DNA from: an uncultured Pseudomonadota bacterium
GTDB taxonomy: Bacteria > Myxococcota_A > UBA9042 > CAIXZC01
NCBI GenBank assembly: GCA_937884235.1
Contig: CALGBT010000313.1
Coordinates: 1 to 14,750, forward strand
DNA: 14,750 nucleotides
Reading direction: 5' to 3'
The translations under genes were made by a program, and so were the position numbers. A model generated the notes under the pieces. That model was given only the letters and a program-made list of their open reading frames with translations. It did not search any database and had not been told where the DNA came from. This document shows, piece by piece, positions 14,058-14,750 of this stretch (within the stretch, counting starts at the first letter, position 1; each line of letters begins with the position of its first letter).

Positions 14058-14750
14058 ATGTGTCGACACGGGTTTCTCTCACTGCTCCTCGCCATGGCAT
14101 TGTCAGCTTGCAGTAGCTCCGGCAGATCGCCGTTGCTGGAACAGGACGGTACCTCTGGCACCAGCGACACAACAGACTCCGGCAGTAGCCCGGTCGACAC
14201 AATTGCAACCTCTGACATCTCCGTTCCTGACGGATTGGCAGACGGGACACCACCTCCTCTCGACATAGTCGCAGTGGACGAATTCTCGGCCGACCAGACT
14301 ACCGTGACCGACGTGCCGGGACCCCAGGATACCGCCCCGCAGGAGATCTCCGTGGAGGAAGTCGCCACTGAAATCGTCCCCGTGGACATTGTCCCCGCCG
14401 GTCCCACTTGCGGCGATGTCTTCAAGTGCGGCATCGCCAAAGGCTGCGGCCTCACCAATGATATCTGCTGGGCCACCTGCTTTGGCGCCGCGGCTGAGAG
14501 TGAATTGCAGGCTTTCAAGGATCTCTCCGACTGCATCGGCTTGATGTGTGAGCAGCTTCCCCCGGAGGAGCAGGGCGAATGCCTCATGTCTCAGTGCCTT
14601 GGCGAAGTGTTCAGTTGCCTTGGCGGCAACGGCGATGCCGACTGCCTGGACAGCTTCCTCTGCATCCAGGGTTGCGGACCCGACGACGGCCTCTGCTACT
14701 TCGAATGCATCGAAGAATCCAACGAGGAGTCCCTGACGCTCCTGCTGGAC
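14058..14750 (+). CDS. Cysteine-rich lipoprotein with acidic linker, C-terminus cut by window edge
   Basis: The frame is open from ATG 14058 to the right edge, 231 residues seen. The signal peptide ends MALSA before lipidated Cys18. Residues 19-117 are a low-complexity linker rich in Asp, Thr, Ser, Pro and Val with no cysteine. From Cys118 on there are 15 cysteines in 100 residues, several as CxxxC pairs (137/141, 202/206, 213/217), fitting a disulfide-linked helical or knotted domain. GGGAGG lies 4-5 bases before the ATG. This plan, anchor, stalk, cysteine-rich head, is common among myxobacterial-type surface lipoproteins. I recognise no specific family and assign no function. It is last of the visible four-gene run. 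Confidence 0.8.
   Translation, partial: MCRHGFLSLLLAMALSACSSSGRSPLLEQDGTSGTSDTTDSGSSPVDTIATSDISVPDGLADGTPPPLDIVAVDEFSADQTTVTDVPGPQDTAPQEISVEEVATEIVPVDIVPAGPTCGDVFKCGIAKGCGLTNDICWATCFGAAAESELQAFKDLSDCIGLMCEQLPPEEQGECLMSQCLGEVFSCLGGNGDADCLDSFLCIQGCGPDDGLCYFECIEESNEESLTLLLD

Noticed and set aside
14054..14587. A 177-codon minus-strand frame opposite the last lipoprotein
   Set aside because: The plus frame has a lipobox, ribosome-binding site and cysteine-rich domain; the minus frame is a low-complexity mirror.

Overview
The window comes from a GC-rich, Gram-negative-type bacterium with a strong G/C preference at third codon positions. Strong Shine-Dalgarno sites (GGAGG or AGGAGG) sit 5-11 bases before most starts, and GTG starts are used. 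Three genes encode lipoproteins. One has 69 cysteines, two MopE-type GxDxDCDG loops and a PPC-like C-terminal domain; another has an Asp/Thr/Ser-rich linker followed by cysteine clusters. With an outer-membrane barrel and a PP2C phosphatase fused to a cyclic-nucleotide domain, this style is typical of Myxococcota/Bradymonadota-like 'deltaproteobacteria'. That placement is inference. I see no mobile element, CRISPR array, tRNA or rRNA, and no gene-free stretch over 300 bases.

Left part, minus strand (1-6040), read in transcription order: the cysteine-rich lipoprotein (6040-4241); an HD-domain hydrolase (4092-3502) overlapping an archaeal-type CMP kinase (3505-2966) by ATGA; a short penicillin-binding transpeptidase (2849-1473) with its own candidate promoter; a 40-codon small ORF (1378-1256); and an APC-family amino-acid permease (1252 to the left edge), cut at its C-terminus.

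Middle (6041-10238): a DUF72/YecE-family gene on plus (6152-6937) converges on an adenosine-deaminase-family gene on minus (7985-6942) with only 4 bases between them. A 294-base divergent region then leads to acetyl-CoA synthetase (8280-10238, plus).

Right part, plus strand (10313-14750): a candidate promoter leads into a tightly spaced run of four genes. They are an outer-membrane barrel with a periplasmic coiled coil, a cytoplasmic PP2C phosphatase fused to a cyclic-nucleotide-binding domain, a concanavalin-like lipoprotein, and a cysteine-rich lipoprotein that runs off the right edge. Gaps of 16-24 bases suggest one transcript joining an envelope porin to a phospho-signalling enzyme. This cluster and the repeat-built cysteine-rich lipoprotein are the most novel-looking parts. 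Acs, the deaminase, the permease and the CMP kinase are ordinary metabolic genes, though the deaminase lacks an acidic residue normally used to hold the ribose.
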